64,000 nt of DNA, taken from Rhodopseudomonas sp. BAL398. Lineage in GTDB: Bacteria; Pseudomonadota; Alphaproteobacteria; Rhizobiales; Xanthobacteraceae. This document shows positions 7,915-15,752 of this stretch, piece by piece. Both the position numbers and the translations under genes were made by a program. Positions within the stretch are counted from its first letter, which is position 1; every line of letters begins with the position of its first letter. Below the pieces are notes generated by a model. It did no database searches and was not told the origin of the DNA. It saw nothing but the letters and a program-made list of their open reading frames with translations. The stretch lies in NCBI RefSeq assembly GCF_033001325.1, contig NZ_CP133111.1, positions 2,480,001-2,544,000 on the forward strand, written 5' to 3'.

Positions 7915-8865
7915 ATGTCCAAGACTAGCATGGCCAGCGCAGGAATCGATACCGGCAAACGCAAGCTCGATGTGGCGATCGACGACCGTCCGGAGCAGTT
8001 GCAGATCGAGAACTCCGCCGAGGGCCATCGTCGGCTGTCCTCTTGGCTGCGCCGACAAAAGATCGGCCGGGTCGGAATCGAAGCCAGCGGCGGCTATGAG
8101 CAGCCGGTGGTCGAGCAGCTCCGCGCCGACGGCTTCGTGGTGATCGTGTTCCAGCCGGCGCAGGTTCGCGCCTACGCCAAATTCCACGGCAAGCGGGCCA
8201 AGAACGACTGCATCGACGCGGCGTTGATCGCAGCCTGCGCCACCGAGACCCGCGTTGTGCACGCCCCGCCGGACCCGCGTTTGGCGGCCTTTGCGATGCA
8301 CCTGACCGTGATCGAGCAGATCACCCAGGACATCGTCTGCTTCAAGACCCGATGCGAGACCTGCCGTGATCCGCGGCTGCGCCAGATCTGGCAAGACCGC
8401 ATCCTGCAGTTCAAAGCCGTGCTCAAGGCCGAGTTCGCCATTCTGGTGCAGGCGATCCGGCAGCACGCCGATCTCGCTCGCCGTCTCGACCTGATCGAAA
8501 GCGTCAACGGCGTTGGCCTGCGCACTGCCGTCGCCATTCTGGTGCGGATGCCGGAGATCGGACGGGTCTCGCGTGAGCACATCGCGTCGCTGGCCGGCCT
8601 CGCCCCGTTCGACGACGACAGCGCCGAGCGCGTCGGCGCGCGCCACATCAGGGACGGCCGCGCCCGCGTGCGCAGCAGCCTATTCGCCGCAGCGCTCGCC
8701 GCATCGTTCCGCTGGAACGCCAGGCTGATCGCCCTCTACCGGCGGCTCACCGCGGCAGGCAAACCCCACAAAGTCGCACTCGTCGCCTGCGCCAGGAAGA
8801 TGCTGATCTTCGTCAACACCGTCGTCCAGCGAGGAACGCCCTGGGTCGAACAGCAGCCCGCTTAA
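7915..8865 (+). CDS. IS110-family transposase (DEDD recombinase)
   Basis: A 316-residue transposase from the ATG at 7915, preceded by GGGAGGGTCGACGAAG; in-frame ATGs at 7867 and 7882 are less well placed. The N-terminal RuvC-like domain shows GIDTGKRKLDVAI (Asp12), GIEASGGYE (Glu56) and AKNDCIDAALIA (Asp98, Asp101), the DEDD tetrad. The C-terminal Transposase_20 domain is intact (SVNGVGLRTAVAIL through the HIRDGRARVRSSLF serine region). It cuts and rejoins the circular element at a target chosen by the guide RNA. Nothing suggests inactivation. Confidence 0.93.
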   Translation: MSKTSMASAGIDTGKRKLDVAIDDRPEQLQIENSAEGHRRLSSWLRRQKIGRVGIEASGGYEQPVVEQLRADGFVVIVFQPAQVRAYAKFHGKRAKNDCIDAALIAACATETRVVHAPPDPRLAAFAMHLTVIEQITQDIVCFKTRCETCRDPRLRQIWQDRILQFKAVLKAEFAILVQAIRQHADLARRLDLIESVNGVGLRTAVAILVRMPEIGRVSREHIASLAGLAPFDDDSAERVGARHIRDGRARVRSSLFAAALAASFRWNARLIALYRRLTAAGKPHKVALVACARKMLIFVNTVVQRGTPWVEQQPA

Positions 8866-8920
8866 TGGTTGCTACGTCTTGCCCACCCTACGAATGCGAT
8901 GATTCTGGAATCGCGCCTGC

Positions 8921-9109
8921 TTACTCCGGCTTCGGCCGGCGATTGCTCGGCGTGTCCTTGTATTCGTCGACTTCGACGCCCCTGCCGTCGAGGCCCTGGC
9001 CGGGCGGGCGCATCGCCTTGTCGCGGTTGCTGAGGATGTCATTCTTGCGCACCTTCTCGTCTTCAAGTTCGGTCATCGCCCCGGTGCCGCTGGTCTGTCC
9101 TGCCGACAT
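8921..9109 (-). CDS. Small conserved hydrophilic protein
   Basis: 62 residues, highly charged, with no membrane span or cysteine: MSAGQTSGTGAMTELEDEKV, then RKNDILSNRDKAMRPPGQG and an acidic-basic tail. The start at 9109 is preceded by AAGGAAAGGACC. It looks like the small hypothetical proteins shared by Bradyrhizobium and Rhodopseudomonas. The function is unknown. Its 3' end lies 31 bases from the IS110 right end, so the element narrowly missed it. Confidence 0.6.
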   Translation of the reverse strand: MSAGQTSGTGAMTELEDEKVRKNDILSNRDKAMRPPGQGLDGRGVEVDEYKDTPSNRRPKPE

Positions 9110-9310
9110 GTTGAGGTCCTTTCCTTGGCTCCGCACGGATTGTGGGTGCTGAACCCGATTCAACGCGCCAGGGCGAGAAACGATCCCGAAAGATCACCTG
9201 CGCCGCGCGACGCGGCGGAAGCGATCGATTTGGACGCGGCGGCGCGCGGTCCGACCCGTTGCTGGATCGATTTCATTGAACCAAATGTCCGCCTCGCGCG
9301 TCCTTACCTG

Positions 9311-9865
9311 ATGGCTTCTGAAACTCTCACATTGAACCCACCGCGCAGTCGGCTATTCGGCGCGCCCTTGGGCCGCCTGCTCGCGGCGCAATTGCAGCCC
9401 GGCGAACGCGTGATCTGGCAGGCGCGGCCCGACGCCGTCGCCGGGATGGCGGTGCTGCGGGTGCTGTGGTGGATCGGCGTGCCGTGGCTGGCGCTGACGC
9501 TGCTGGCGCTGCAGCCGGGGACCGGCCTATGGATCGGCCTGCTGCTGGTCGGCGCGATACTGGTGCTGGCGCCGCTTGCCACGCTGCTGCACCATCTGCG
9601 CACGCATTATGTCATCACCGATCGCCGCGCCTTGGTTCTGCGCGCCGGTCTGGGGGCCGCCAGCGCCGTCGCCACCGATTTCGCCGCGATGAAGAACCCG
9701 CAGCTGCTCGACGTCCGCGACGGCACCGGCCATCTCAGCCTTGCCTCCGGCGCCTCGCTCGCCTCGCCCGACACCGACGCCACCGGCCGCTACGGCTTTC
9801 GCTTCGTGCCCGAGGTCGCCACCGCCCAGGCCATTCTGGATCAGGCGCGGACGCCCGCGGCCTGA
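9311..9865 (+). CDS. Membrane protein with bacterial PH-like domain
   Basis: 184 residues. After a cytosolic segment (LLAAQLQPGERVIWQARPD) come two adjacent transmembrane helices (about residues 48-90). A PH-type core follows, with THYVITDRRALVLRAGLG, the phrase typical of YdbS/bPH2-like proteins. The C-terminal part is Ala/Gly rich. The start at 9311 (MASETLTL) avoids an upstream extension without protein character. Such proteins are of unknown role, sometimes linked to membrane stress. It lies 87 bases upstream of purB in the same direction. Confidence 0.65.
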   Translation: MASETLTLNPPRSRLFGAPLGRLLAAQLQPGERVIWQARPDAVAGMAVLRVLWWIGVPWLALTLLALQPGTGLWIGLLLVGAILVLAPLATLLHHLRTHYVITDRRALVLRAGLGAASAVATDFAAMKNPQLLDVRDGTGHLSLASGASLASPDTDATGRYGFRFVPEVATAQAILDQARTPAA

Positions 9866-9952
9866 TCCGGCCGACCCGGCGCGGCAATTCGGTTCCCTCG
9901 CCCGGCCCTTTCTGCTAAAGCGCGGCGTAACCCCCAACAGCATGAGTGTGTG

Positions 9953-11260
9953 ATGATCCCGCGCTATACCCGTCCGGAAATGGCTGCCATTTGGGAGCCG
10001 CTGACCCGTTTCAAGATCTGGTTCGAGATCGAGGCCCACGCCGCCACCGCGCAAGCGCAATTGGGGGTGATCCCGAAATCGGCCGCCGAGACGATCTGGG
10101 CCAAGGGCAAGGACGCCGCCTTCGACGTGGCGCGGATCGACGAGATCGAGCGCGAGGTCAAGCACGATGTCATCGCCTTCCTGACCCATCTGGCCGAATT
10201 CGTCGGCCCGGATTCACGCTTCGTGCATCAGGGCATGACCTCGTCGGACGTGCTCGACACCTGCTTCAACGTCCAGCTCACCCGCGCCGCCGACATTCTG
10301 ATCGCCGACGTCGACCGCGTGCTGGCGGCGCTGAAGACCCGCGCCTTCGAACACAAGATGACGCCCTCGATCGGCCGCTCCCACGGCATCCACGCCGAGC
10401 CGGTGACCTTCGGCCTGAAGATGGCCTATGCTTACGCGGAATTTTCCCGCGCCCGCGAGCGGCTGGTGACGGCGCGCAAAGAGGTCGCGACCTGCGCGAT
10501 CTCTGGCTCGGTCGGCACCTTCGCGCATATCGATCCGAGCGTTGAGGACTATGTCGCCAAGGCGATGGGCCTCGCCGTCGAGCCGGTCTCGACCCAGGTG
10601 ATCCCGCGCGACCGCGCCGCGATGTATTTTGCAACCCTGGGCGTGATCGCCTCGTCGGTGGAGCGGCTTGCCACCGAATTCCGGCATTTGCAGCGCACCG
10701 AAGTGCTGGAGGCCGAGGAGTTCTTCTCCGAGGGCCAGAAGGGCTCGTCCTCGATGCCGCATAAGCGCAATCCGGTGCTGACCGAAAACCTCACCGGCCT
10801 GTCGCGAATGGTGCGCGCCTATGTGACGCCGGCGATGGAAAACGTCGTGCTGTGGCACGAGCGCGACATCTCGCATTCCTCCGCCGAGCGGATGATGGCG
10901 CCCGACGCCACCGTGACGCTGGATTTCATCCTCAACCGGCTGGCCGGCGTGATCGAGAAGCTCGTCGTCTATCCCGACAACATGACCAAGAATCTCGACC
11001 GCCTCGGCGGGTTGATCCATTCGCAGCGGCTGTTGACGGCGCTGACCCAGAAGGGCTGCTCGCGTGAGGAGAGCTACAAACTGGTGCAGCGCAACGCGAT
11101 GCCGGTGTGGCGCGGCGAAGGCGATTTCCAGACCCTGCTGACCAACGATCCCGACATGCGCAAATACATGTCGGCCGAAGAGATCGCCGAACAATTCGAT
11201 CTCGGCTATCACCTCAAACATGTCGACACGATCTTCCAGCGGGTGTTCGGGAACAGCTGA
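9953..11260 (+). CDS. purB: Adenylosuccinate lyase
   Basis: A 435-residue fumarase/aspartase-superfamily enzyme acting twice in purine synthesis: it releases fumarate from SAICAR and from adenylosuccinate. Signature GSSSMPHKRNPVLTE is present, together with the catalytic-site segments FVHQGMTSSDVLDT and GRSHGIHAEP. MIPRYTRPEMAAIWE is the usual start. ATG 9953 was taken over the GTG one codon earlier. Other purine genes (purL, purQ, purS, purC) lie 17-26 kb away on the opposite strand. Confidence 0.97.
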   Translation: MIPRYTRPEMAAIWEPLTRFKIWFEIEAHAATAQAQLGVIPKSAAETIWAKGKDAAFDVARIDEIEREVKHDVIAFLTHLAEFVGPDSRFVHQGMTSSDVLDTCFNVQLTRAADILIADVDRVLAALKTRAFEHKMTPSIGRSHGIHAEPVTFGLKMAYAYAEFSRARERLVTARKEVATCAISGSVGTFAHIDPSVEDYVAKAMGLAVEPVSTQVIPRDRAAMYFATLGVIASSVERLATEFRHLQRTEVLEAEEFFSEGQKGSSSMPHKRNPVLTENLTGLSRMVRAYVTPAMENVVLWHERDISHSSAERMMAPDATVTLDFILNRLAGVIEKLVVYPDNMTKNLDRLGGLIHSQRLLTALTQKGCSREESYKLVQRNAMPVWRGEGDFQTLLTNDPDMRKYMSAEEIAEQFDLGYHLKHVDTIFQRVFGNS

Positions 11261-11280
11261 GGCGGGCAACGACAGCTTCG

Positions 11281-11442
11281 GCGTGCCCCGGATGCCGCGC
11301 AACGCGCCGCCCTCGCGGCGTGGTGCGCTGCTGATCCGGGGCCCCGCTTTGTGCCGGCCAACCAACCGGGATCCCGGATCTGCGGAGCAGCACTTCGGAC
11401 GATGCCGAGCATCGCCGGGCGTGCTGCACCGCATCCGGGAAA
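11281..11442. repeat. Intergenic repeat, family B
   Basis: GCGTGCCCCGGATGCCGCGC, GGTGCGCTGCTGATCCGGGG and CGGATCTGCGGAGCAGC blocks match the copies at 7294 and 15501. It lies between purB and the toxin-antitoxin operon. Confidence 0.7.
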
Positions 11443-11464
11443 CGGAACCTCGAACGTCTCTGTA

Positions 11465-11493
11465 TTGACATTGTGGGTACAGGCACCGATATT
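11465..11493 (+). promoter_or_regulatory. Predicted sigma-70-type promoter of the TacA/TacT operon
   Basis: TTGACA (11465-11470), a 17-base spacer and GATATT (11488-11493). The start point seven bases further would fall at or beside A11500, the first base of the antitoxin ATG, so the transcript may be leaderless. Confidence 0.55.
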
Positions 11494-11499
11494 TCGGCC

Positions 11500-11841
11500 A
11501 TGGCAAAAGCTCGTCCACCCGCTTCGGAATATGCGGAATCCACGGCCATCGCGCTCGTGGAGCCGGCGGCGGCTGATTCCAAGGGCAGCATCAATCTGCG
11601 GATCGAGGCTCGCACCCGCCAGCTGATCGACGAAGCCGCCGCTATCCTCGGCAAGACCCGGACCGAGTTCATGATCGACAGCGCCCGGCGGCAGGCGATC
11701 GACGTGGTGCTGGATCAGCGGCTGTTCGTGCTCGATCCGCAGCGCTACGACGCCTTCCTGCACGCGCTCGACAATCCGCCGGCGCCGGGACCGAAACTGC
11801 GGTCGCTGCTCCGCCGAGTGCCGGCATGGCAGAAGACGTAG
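11500..11841 (+). CDS. TacA-type (DUF1778) antitoxin
   Basis: 113 residues with a ribbon-helix-helix segment near 30-65: GSINLRIEARTRQLIDEAA then LGKTRTEFMIDSARR, the DUF1778 pattern. The C-terminal tail (VLDPQRYDAFLHALDNPP) is the part that wraps the toxin in this family. It would neutralise the acetyltransferase encoded next and repress the operon. ATG 11500 is preferred over an in-frame GTG at 11473, which lies inside the predicted promoter. Its 3' end overlaps the toxin gene by 16 bases. Confidence 0.85.
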   Translation: MAKARPPASEYAESTAIALVEPAAADSKGSINLRIEARTRQLIDEAAAILGKTRTEFMIDSARRQAIDVVLDQRLFVLDPQRYDAFLHALDNPPAPGPKLRSLLRRVPAWQKT

Positions 11842-12365
11842 GTCGGCCGGAACGGCCCGGACTATCGGCCCCGGTGCCGCTGACCGCCGCGCATGATGTC
11901 GCGACCTTCGACTGCGGCGAGCCGGCGCTGAACGATTGGCTGCGACGCCGCGCGCTGAACAATGAAAGCCGGTTCTCCCGCACCTATGTCGTCTGCGAGG
12001 GCCAGCGCGTCGTGGGATATTTCTGCATCTCGGCCGGCGCGGTCGAACGCGCTGCGGCGCCCGGAAAGCTTCGGCGCAACGCCCCCGACACTATCCCGGT
12101 CTCGGTGATCGGCCGGCTCGCGGTCAGCCGCGACCACGCCGGCCGCGGCCTCGGTGCCGACCTGCTCGCCGATGCGCTGCGCCGGATCGCGGTCGCCTCG
12201 CAGAGCATCGGAATCGGAGCCGTCCTCGTCCACGCCAAGGATGAAGCAGCCAAGCGCTTCTATCTGCGATGCGCGGAGTTCATCGAATATCCGGCGGACA
12301 GCCGCATCCTGTTCCTGCCGATCGAGACCGTGATCGCGGCGCTTGGCGAGTCGGGAGCGAGATGA
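11826..12365 (+). CDS. TacT-type GNAT toxin (tRNA-acetylating)
   Basis: 179 residues. Family marks are HDVATFDCGEPALNDWLRRR (23-42), the acetyl-CoA loop RDHAGRGLG (102-110) and the catalytic tyrosine in KRFYLRC (Tyr146). TacT toxins acetylate the amino group of aminoacyl-tRNA and stall translation; that activity is known for the family and not shown here. The gene overlaps the antitoxin by 16 bases and the MOSC gene by four (ATGA), so all three are probably translated as one unit. It appears intact. Confidence 0.85.
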   Translation: MAEDVGRPERPGLSAPVPLTAAHDVATFDCGEPALNDWLRRRALNNESRFSRTYVVCEGQRVVGYFCISAGAVERAAAPGKLRRNAPDTIPVSVIGRLAVSRDHAGRGLGADLLADALRRIAVASQSIGIGAVLVHAKDEAAKRFYLRCAEFIEYPADSRILFLPIETVIAALGESGAR

Positions 12366-12913
12366 TGGTGAGGTCCCCCTGCGTCGTCGCGGTCAGCCTG
12401 CGGCGCGGGCATCATTTCAGCAAGATTCCAAGCCTGAGCATCCGGCTGTTGACCGGGCTCGGCGTCGCCGGCGACGGCCATAGCGGCGCGACGGTGCAAC
12501 ACCGCTCCCGGGTTCGCCGCGACCCGAGTGCGCCCAATCTGCGCCAGGTCCATCTGATCCATGCCGAATTGTTCGACGAGCTGCACGCCAAAGGCTTTCT
12601 GGTGCAGCCTGGCGAGCTCGGCGAAAACGTCACCACCGTCGGCCTCGACCTGCTGGCGCTGCCGACCTGCACCAGGCTGCGTCTCGGCGACAGCGCTTTG
12701 GTCGAGCTCACCGGCCTGCGCAATCCCTGCATTCAGATCGACCGCTTTCAGCCCGGCCTGATGGCGGCGACGCTGGACAAGGACGCGACCGGCCATCTGA
12801 TCCGCAAGGCCGGGGTGATGGCGATCGTGCTGGCCGATGGCGACGTCCGGCCGGGCGATCCGATCGCGATCGAGCGGCCGGCCGCCCCATATCGGCCGCT
12901 GTTGCCGGTGTAG
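12362..12913 (+). CDS. MOSC domain protein
   Basis: 183 residues. MOSC features: VSLRRGHHFSK, GLGVAGDGHSG, HRSRVRRDPSAPNLRQVHLI (YiiM-like) and the conserved cysteine in LTGLRNPCIQID. MOSC proteins handle molybdenum cofactor sulfur or detoxify N-hydroxylated bases (YiiM/YcbX). The start ATG at 12362 overlaps the toxin stop as ATGA; a second ATG follows immediately. Its coupling to a toxin-antitoxin pair is unusual and may only reflect insertion of the pair upstream. Confidence 0.85.
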   Translation: MMVRSPCVVAVSLRRGHHFSKIPSLSIRLLTGLGVAGDGHSGATVQHRSRVRRDPSAPNLRQVHLIHAELFDELHAKGFLVQPGELGENVTTVGLDLLALPTCTRLRLGDSALVELTGLRNPCIQIDRFQPGLMAATLDKDATGHLIRKAGVMAIVLADGDVRPGDPIAIERPAAPYRPLLPV

Positions 12914-13018
12914 AACGGGCCGCCTGGTGCCGCCGCACCATGCCGACAACTTGGTGGTAACCATGTCTGGTTAAGATGGTAGCACTCAACGTTAATCCAG
13001 GGCGTGCGGTGAAGCTGG

Positions 13019-13124
13019 CTCACCTCTCCCATCGGGAGAGGTCGGATTGCGAAGCAATCCGGGTGAGGGATTTTGACCTCACGAGAGGGCGAAACCCCTC
13101 CCCCACCCCTCTCCCAACGGGGAG
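13019..13124. repeat. Palindromic repeat, family C
   Basis: CACCTCTCCCATCGGGAGAGGTC, GGATTGCGAAGCAATCC and CCCCTCTCCCAACGGGGAG form nested hairpins. A related copy lies at 37821. No gene lies between 12914 and 13171. Confidence 0.65.
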
Positions 13125-13171
13125 TATCGATGCCGCGTCTGCGAATCGACTATCAAGTCTAGGATCTGCCC

Positions 13172-13957
13172 GTGCCCTCTCCGACCATTCTGGTGATCGA
13201 TTCCGGCCTCGGCGGCCTCACCGTGCTGCGCGAGATCGTCACGGCGCGGCCCGACGCGCGCTATGTCTATGTCGCCGACGACCTGTTCTTCCCCTATGGC
13301 CAGCACAGCGAGGACGCCATCATCGCCCGGGTGGTGCCGCTGATCGGCGAATTGATCGCGGCCCACGCGCCCGATTTGGTGGTGATCGCCTGCAACACGA
13401 TGTCGGTGTCGGTGCTGGCGCCGCTGCGCGCGGCCTATGCGGTGCCGTTCGTCGGCACGGTGCCGGCGATCAAGCCGGCCTGCGCGGCCTCGACCACCAA
13501 ACGGGTCTCGGTGCTCGGCACCAAAGCAACCGTCAAACGCGAATATACCCGCGCGCTGATCCGCGATCACGCCAAGAGCTGCACCGTGACGCTGGTCGGT
13601 TCGGCCAATCTGGCGTCGCTGGCGGAGGCGTCGCTGGGCGGTGCCGCGATCGCCGACCCCGACATCCTCGCCGAGATCGCGCCCTGCTTCGTCGATGACG
13701 CCGGCCTGCGCACCGACGCGGTGGTGCTGGCCTGCACGCATTTCCCGCTGCTGCTGACGCGGCTGGTGGCGCTGGCGCCCTGGCAGGTGGCGTGGATCGA
13801 TCCGGCGCCGGCGATCGCCCGCCGGGTCGCCGACCTGCTCGGCCGCGGCAATGGCGAGGCGGAGCCCGGCGGCGCCGAGATGATCTTCACCTCCGGCCGC
13901 GCGCATCTGCCGGCCGCGGTGCTGGAACCGTATTTCGGCGGCCGCGTGCTGGCCTGA
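13172..13957 (+). CDS. murI: Glutamate racemase
   Basis: 261 residues. It makes D-glutamate for peptidoglycan. The two catalytic cysteines are in VIACNTMSVS (Cys74) and LACTHFPLL (Cys188), and the N-terminal loop reads VIDSGLGGLTVLRE with catalytic Asp10. The start is the GTG at 13172. The final codons (GGRVLA and stop) are duplicated 600 bases downstream, beyond the next gene, so DNA may have been inserted at this 3' end. Confidence 0.95.
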   Translation: MPSPTILVIDSGLGGLTVLREIVTARPDARYVYVADDLFFPYGQHSEDAIIARVVPLIGELIAAHAPDLVVIACNTMSVSVLAPLRAAYAVPFVGTVPAIKPACAASTTKRVSVLGTKATVKREYTRALIRDHAKSCTVTLVGSANLASLAEASLGGAAIADPDILAEIAPCFVDDAGLRTDAVVLACTHFPLLLTRLVALAPWQVAWIDPAPAIARRVADLLGRGNGEAEPGGAEMIFTSGRAHLPAAVLEPYFGGRVLA

Positions 13958-13960
13958 GCG
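13933..13960 (+). repeat. murI 3'-end direct repeat, left copy
   Basis: 28 bases covering the last seven murI codons, the stop and GCG. It matches 14557-14584 at 26 of 28 positions. Confidence 0.8.
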
Positions 13961-14100
13961 TCGCCGCACGATCCGACTTTCCCCTTCAGGCCCTGCCGAG
14001 CGTTGAGCGCAGCCGTAAACCGGATAGAATTGCGCTCACCGTCATGACGTCGCTGGCATGGCCTCGATGCCGTGCCAGTCAAAGAAAAAGGGAGGTTCCC

Positions 14101-14550
14101 ATGGCCCGAATGACCACGTTCATCGTTGCTGTTGCCCTGCTGACAAACGCCGGGACCGCGATGGCGCAGCTCATCGACCAGCCCGCCGGCGGCGACGCTT
14201 TCGAAAAGGTCCAGCAGCAATTCGCCGTGGCCTACAACCGCAAGGACGTGGCGGCGATGGCGGCTTTCTTCAGCAAGGACGGCGTTCGCATCACACCGAG
14301 CGGCATCTTTCGCGGCCGCGACGCCATAGCCCGCGAGTTCCAGCGCGTCGTCGACCTTGGGCTGCGCGATTACAGTGTGCAGCGTCAGGTCTCGCGCCGC
14401 GAGGGCGACGTTGTCTTCAATGCCGGCGAGTGGCGGGCGAAGCTCGGCGAGCAGCCTTATCGCGGATACTATTCGGCGCTTCTCATCCGCAATGGCGACA
14501 GCGTCGAGATCATGGAAGAGACGGTTAACGTCGCGGTTGCGGCGCAGTAA
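14101..14550 (+). CDS. Exported SgcJ/SnoaL-like (NTF2-fold) protein
   Basis: 149 residues: a signal peptide (MARMTTFIVAVALLTNAGTA, cleaved at AMA) then a SgcJ/EcaC-type NTF2 fold, with FAVAYNRKDVAAMAAFFSKD, GIFRGRDAIAREF and a VYSALLIR-like last strand (YYSALLIRNGDSVEIM). Such proteins bind small molecules or act as isomerases; several are of unknown role. The ribosome site GGGAGG is well placed before ATG 14101. It is the only gene between two copies of the murI 3' end. Confidence 0.8.
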   Translation: MARMTTFIVAVALLTNAGTAMAQLIDQPAGGDAFEKVQQQFAVAYNRKDVAAMAAFFSKDGVRITPSGIFRGRDAIAREFQRVVDLGLRDYSVQRQVSRREGDVVFNAGEWRAKLGEQPYRGYYSALLIRNGDSVEIMEETVNVAVAAQ

Positions 14551-14556
14551 CCGACT

Positions 14557-14584
14557 TTTCGCCGGCCGCGTGCTGGCTTGAGCG
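14557..14584 (+). repeat. murI 3'-end direct repeat, right copy
   Basis: A noncoding copy of the last murI codons, stop and following GCG, with two mismatches relative to 13933-13960. See the finding on duplicated gene ends. Confidence 0.8.
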
Positions 14585-14633
14585 CTTTCCCCATCCCCGC
14601 CACGCTGATAGGTTCGCGCACGGAGGGACCGCC

Positions 14634-14705
14634 ATGATGAAGAAAATCCTACTCGGATTGACGTTGCGCGGCTTTGCCGGGCCGCTCACCACACTGGCGA
14701 CATAG
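14634..14705 (+). pseudogene. Possible remnant of an exported-protein gene (signal-peptide codons only)
   Basis: 23 codons, MMKKILLGLTLRGFAGPLTT plus three, stopping at TAG 14703. It has a good ribosome site (GGAGGGA) and a signal-peptide-like start with no mature domain. It either is a truncated gene or serves as a leader for the gene starting eight bases later. Confidence 0.3.
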
Positions 14706-14712
14706 CCGAGCG

Positions 14713-15489
14713 ATGCGCGGCACCTCCTGTAAACTATCGATTCCGCGCCGGCTGATCGTCGACCTGATGCGCGCCTCGCAGGGCGTGCCGTTGATCACGT
14801 TCCAGCGCACTTTGAGCGTCGCGCCGCTGGCGCGGGCACGCCAGGCGGCCGAGCTGTGTCCGGGGTGGGCCGCAATCTTCGCCAAGGCCTTCAGCCTGGT
14901 GGGGCGCGACCAGCCGGTCCTGCGCACGCTTTATGTCACCTGGCCGTGGCCGCATCTGTTCGAATTGCCGCACAGCATCGCGATGGTGGCGATCGCGCGG
15001 CAATGCGACGGCGAGGACTGCGTGATGACGCAGAAGCTGATCGGCGCCGACGCCATGGCGCTGGCCGAGATCGACGCCGCGATCCGCCACGCCAAGACCG
15101 CGCCGATCGGCGAGGTGCGGGCGTTCCGCAAGATGCTGCAGGTGACGCGGCTGCCGCTGCCGCTACGCCGGCTGGCCTGGCTGTTCGCGCTCAATGTCGG
15201 CCGCCAGCGCGCCAACCATTTCGGAACTTTCGGCCTGTCCTCGGTCGCCGCCTTCGGCCCCGGCGCGCTGTATCCGATCGGGCCGGGACCCTTCATCCTC
15301 AGCTACGGGGCGGTGTCGGCCGAGGGGACCATCGACGTGGTGATCCGCTTCGACCATCGGGTCACCGACGCTGCCCTGATCGCCACCGCCATGACCCGGC
15401 TGGAACAGGCGCTGAACGGCCCGATTGCGGAGGAATTGCAGGCCCTGCCGCGCATCGTCGACAAACCGGCACGGGCAGTCCGAGGTTAA
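14713..15489 (+). CDS. 2-oxoacid dehydrogenase E2-like acyltransferase (catalytic domain only)
   Basis: 258 residues resembling the CAT-like catalytic domain of dihydrolipoyl acyltransferases. The C-terminal half carries LSYGAVSAEGTIDVVIRFDH and the HxxxD motif (His215, Asp219), followed by a short ALIATAMTRLEQAL helix. There is no lipoyl or peripheral-subunit-binding domain, so it is not a normal E2 core. The N-terminal half includes the short repeat-like CPGWAAIFAKAFSLV. Such stand-alone proteins may transfer acyl groups to other carriers. ATG 14713 was chosen; upstream codons overlap the tiny frame at 14634. Confidence 0.6.
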   Translation: MRGTSCKLSIPRRLIVDLMRASQGVPLITFQRTLSVAPLARARQAAELCPGWAAIFAKAFSLVGRDQPVLRTLYVTWPWPHLFELPHSIAMVAIARQCDGEDCVMTQKLIGADAMALAEIDAAIRHAKTAPIGEVRAFRKMLQVTRLPLPLRRLAWLFALNVGRQRANHFGTFGLSSVAAFGPGALYPIGPGPFILSYGAVSAEGTIDVVIRFDHRVTDAALIATAMTRLEQALNGPIAEELQALPRIVDKPARAVRG

Positions 15490-15500
15490 ACCGGCTGATC

Positions 15501-15562
15501 CGCGCCCCGGATGCTGCGCAACGCTCCGCAGGGCGGCGCGGTGCGCTGCTGATCCGGGGCCC
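15501..15562. repeat. Intergenic repeat, family B (short copy)
   Basis: CGCGCCCCGGATGCTGCGCA and GGTGCGCTGCTGATCCGGGG, directly after the acyltransferase gene. Confidence 0.65.
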
Positions 15563-15616
15563 GGCGCCGGCGAATCGATTGACTTGATGACGGTTTCTCC
15601 CTAGAACCCGGCTGCT

Positions 15617-15752
15617 CGCGGGCCGTTTTGGCCCGCGAAGCGTTTCGCACCCGTGGATCGTGCTTCAGCTTGAAGTCCGAGCCTGTCGGCTCCGGGATCG
15701 TCCCGGAGCGTAGGAGGGCGCGTCTCCTCATCATCACCAAATCGAGGACGCG
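15617..15752 (+). promoter_or_regulatory. Structured leader of rpsD
   Basis: Two clear hairpins precede the S4 gene: CGCGGGC-CGTTTTG-GCCCGCG (15617-15637) and CTCCGGG-ATCGT-CCCGGAG (about 15691-15709), followed by AGGAGGGCGCGTCTCCT close to the start. Ribosomal protein S4 represses its own operon in enterobacteria and Bacillus through leader structures. Whether this leader does so is unknown. Confidence 0.4.

Larger units (their letters stand above)
7708..8889 (+). mobile_element. IS110-family insertion sequence, intact
   Basis: About 1182 bp lying between two 11-bp direct copies of TTGCCCACCCT (7697-7707 and 8879-8889). Deleting 7708-8889 restores an uninterrupted palindromic repeat. The element has a long noncoding left part (7708-7914) and only 13 bases between the transposase stop and the right repeat, the layout of the IS110 group rather than IS1111. 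It encodes a full-length DEDD transposase. Exact ends cannot be fixed within the 11-bp duplication. Confidence 0.85.
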
